DNA of 7,956 nt from Anaerolineae bacterium (lineage in GTDB: Bacteria; Chloroflexota; Anaerolineae; SpSt-313): positions 1 through 7,956 of the forward strand of contig JAIMBM010000123.1 of the NCBI GenBank assembly GCA_023511475.1, written 5' to 3'. The position numbers were made by a program, and so were the translations under genes. The notes beneath the pieces are model-generated. The model ran no database searches. It had not been told where the DNA came from and was given only the letters and a program-made list of their open reading frames with translations. Below, piece by piece: positions 6,984 through 7,956 of this stretch (its first letter is position 1; every line of letters begins with the position of its first letter).

Positions 6984-7528
6984 GGGCTCTCGTGCGTGCG
7001 TCCGTTCGCGTGGTGTTGGCCCTGGTGTTGGGGTCGTTCAGCCCTCCGACCTCCGGAGATGAGCTGAAGAACGTGGTCAACAGCGGTCGGCACTGATGTG
7101 CGCGTGGTAGCCGAAAGCTCCTCGCCAAAGTCAAAGTCCTGGCCGCGTATGGAGACGAGGAACGCCCGCGGCGCGCGACCGTACAGGGTGGCGGCGAGGG
7201 CGAGCAGCGTGGCGGGTCCGATGTGGTGAGATACTGCAGCCAGGTGCAGGTTCGCCTGCAAAGACTCGACGCGGACGGCGCTGGGGGCGTGCGGCAGTGC
7301 CGCGTCCACAAAGATCGCCAGATCATAGTCTGGGAGCAGGGCAGCCAGCTCGGGGGCGAGTTGCTGCACAAAGAGTGTGTCGCGGTCCGAGCCGAGGTCG
7401 TCCCAGCCATCCTCTCCTGGCTCAAGCGGCGGCCGCCCCCAGTGAGCGCGCAGGGCATTCACGACGTGCAAAGCCACACCGTCGTCGCGGCGGCTGGGGT
7501 TGCCGTAGCCGATGACCAGGGTGCGCAT
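6980..7528 (-). CDS. hoxW: [NiFe]-hydrogenase maturation endopeptidase (HoxW/HycI family)
   Basis: Cytoplasmic protease that removes the C-terminal extension of a hydrogenase large subunit after nickel insertion, 182 aa. The start MRTLVIGYGNPSRRDDGVA is the family signature, with D16 where the first metal ligand lies. FVDAA puts the second acidic ligand at D75. SHHIGP (H101/H102) supplies the histidine, followed by the typical SIRGQDFDFGEELS segment. HoxH at 76-1500 has the matching DPCLSCATH cleavage motif and is the obvious substrate. ATG at 7528-7526 follows GGAGG (7535-7539 on the minus strand) with 6 nt spacing, and a promoter lies at 7577-7605. The last 24 or so residues (after QLISGG) are hydrophilic, rich in H, R and Q, and look unlike the family; its stop (6982-6980) overlaps the convergent fdhA stop. 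The symbol is by family and substrate; other subfamilies (HycI, HyaD) are close relatives. Confidence 0.92.
   Translation of the reverse strand: MRTLVIGYGNPSRRDDGVALHVVNALRAHWGRPPLEPGEDGWDDLGSDRDTLFVQQLAPELAALLPDYDLAIFVDAALPHAPSAVRVESLQANLHLAAVSHHIGPATLLALAATLYGRAPRAFLVSIRGQDFDFGEELSATTRTSVPTAVDHVLQLISGGRRAERPQHQGQHHANGRTHESP
7037..7068. terminator. Weak candidate hairpin past the fdhA stop, inside the hoxW 3' end
   Basis: TTCAGC (7037-7042) pairs with GCTGAA (7063-7068), and CTCCG (7044-7048) with CGGAG (7054-7058), around an ACCTC loop with a 1 x 4 internal loop. It lies about 50 nt after the fdhA stop, where a terminator for that operon would be needed, but within coding sequence of the opposing gene and with no T-run on either strand. 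It may be no more than hoxW coding sequence. Confidence 0.2.
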
Positions 7529-7576
7529 GCATTGCCTCCGGGGTAGAGTCGCTCCGCGGGCGAAACCGCTTGAGGG

Positions 7577-7605
7577 ATTATACTTCGTCCGAGCCTCCCG
7601 GCCAA
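7577..7605 (-). promoter_or_regulatory. Sigma70-type promoter for hoxW
   Basis: On the minus strand, TTGGCC (7605-7600), 17 nt, then a perfect TATAAT (7582-7577). The -35 matches TTGACA at four of six positions. Transcription would begin near 7570, leaving a leader of about 42 nt before the hoxW ATG. The spacing and -10 equal those of the promoter at 1659-1687. The -35 hexamer lies inside a palindrome (7594-7622), which could be an operator or may be coincidental. Confidence 0.6.
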
Positions 7606-7644
7606 CCCGACGGGTCGGGAGGTGCCCGTCCGAGCCCGACCCGT
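7594..7644. repeat. Overlapping palindromes upstream of hoxW
   Basis: CCTCCCG (7594-7600) is complementary to CGGGAGG (7616-7622), with a nested ACCC/GGGT pair. ACGGGTCGGG (7610-7619) is perfectly complementary to CCCGACCCGT (7635-7644), a 10 bp stem with a 15 nt loop. The two structures share bases, so only one can form. The first covers the -35 region of the hoxW promoter. As RNA on the plus strand they could terminate transcription entering from the left, but no T-run follows. Confidence 0.4.
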
Positions 7645-7956
7645 ACGCCCCGCTCCGATCTGCCCTATCTTCTGGCCCCCTCCCCGGCGTGCCGGGGGCG
7701 CGCTGGGGGTTCAGGGGCGGACAGGTCCCTCATGGGCGTGGGCAAGACACCCGAGGGGTGGTGTCCCATCCCCCCGGCCCCCTTCCCCGCCGCGGCCTAT
7801 GCATTACCCGTAAGTCGAGCTGCACAGCGACCCGGCGCATGACAAAGCCCTGCGAGTCTCCTCGGAGGGGACCACCCGCCGCCCACACTGCTGTTTGGAG
7901 CACGCCAAGCGGGAGCCGCGATGCGGTGCAACTCCAGACTGCCCCCACCCCTACCC
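7645..7956. other. Intergenic region with GC-rich palindromes and a short repeated motif; no gene seen
   Basis: No reading frame here looks like a protein. The open frames are proline-, arginine- and glycine-rich by-products of C-runs and G-runs, without SD sites. CCCCGG/CCGGGG pairs at 7682-7687/7692-7697 around CGTG. GACACC/GGTGTC pairs at 7746-7751/7760-7765. The motif GGCCCCCTCCCC (7674-7685) recurs as GGCCCCCTTCCCC (7776-7788) about 100 nt later. C-tracts of this kind are reminiscent of dispersed intergenic repeats in some GC-rich bacteria. From about 7800 to the end I see no promoter, tRNA or gene; the next gene must lie beyond the window. Confidence 0.4.

Noticed and set aside
7570..7948. 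Open frames of 63-90 aa on both strands downstream of hoxW
   Set aside because: Compositions follow C- and G-runs, there are no SD sites or known motifs, and they overlap palindromes and the hoxW promoter.
7850..7956. Possible tRNA (including tRNA-Sec) suggested by GGTGCAACTCC near the end
   Set aside because: The flanking bases do not form a 5 bp T-arm, and no matching acceptor stem or D-arm could be found on either strand.

Overview
This is a G+C-rich bacterial window carrying the end of a soluble [NiFe]-hydrogenase locus followed by a selenocysteine-containing, flavin-linked formate dehydrogenase operon. The selenocysteine codon has a hairpin immediately 3' of it inside the reading frame, which is the bacterial arrangement. 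Two near-consensus sigma70-type promoters and strong Shine-Dalgarno (SD) sites agree with this. The gene content suggests an anaerobe that interconverts H2, NAD(P)H and formate/CO2, such as an acetogen, a fermenter or a Wood-Ljungdahl user. A high-GC Bacillota, Chloroflexota or Actinomycetota host is plausible, but the window alone does not settle it.

Layout: 1-98 may be the tail of an upstream gene, expected to be the hydrogenase small subunit. 76-1500 is hoxH, the group 3d-like [NiFe]-hydrogenase large subunit. 1501-1948 is non-coding. It holds a long GC-rich hairpin (1572-1606), a strong extended -10 promoter (1659-1687) and a leader of about 255 nt that ends in overlapping, mutually exclusive hairpins just before the next SD. 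1949-2407 (NuoE/HoxE-like), 2404-4266 (NuoF/HndC/HydB-like) and 4287-6983 (formate dehydrogenase alpha chain with a NuoG/HoxU-like N-terminus) form a tight operon. The third gene is interrupted by an in-frame TGA at 5322-5324, which I read as selenocysteine. Position-for-position agreement with the E. coli fdhF SECIS (U17 and a GGUCU loop at the same spacing) supports this. 6980-7528 on the minus strand is the hydrogenase maturation endopeptidase (HoxW/HycI family). It is convergent with fdhA, overlaps it by 4 nt, and has its own promoter at 7577-7605. 7606-7956 has no gene I can support, but contains GC-rich palindromes and a short repeated G/C-rich motif.

How the parts fit: formate dehydrogenase passes electrons from the Mo/W active site through five [4Fe-4S] clusters and one [2Fe-2S] cluster to the NuoE/NuoF flavin module, which exchanges them with NAD(P). 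The NuoF subunit carries extra ferredoxin-type clusters, as in electron-bifurcating hydrogenases, so ferredoxin could be a further partner. HoxH (with a small subunit, presumably upstream) activates H2, and the downstream peptidase should trim HoxH after its DPCxxCxxH motif. Whether hydrogenase and formate dehydrogenase form one complex or two neighbouring enzymes is open. The internal promoter and hairpin argue for separate transcripts. The HoxU-like module fused to the dehydrogenase, and the absence of a separate hoxU within the window, leave a physical complex possible.
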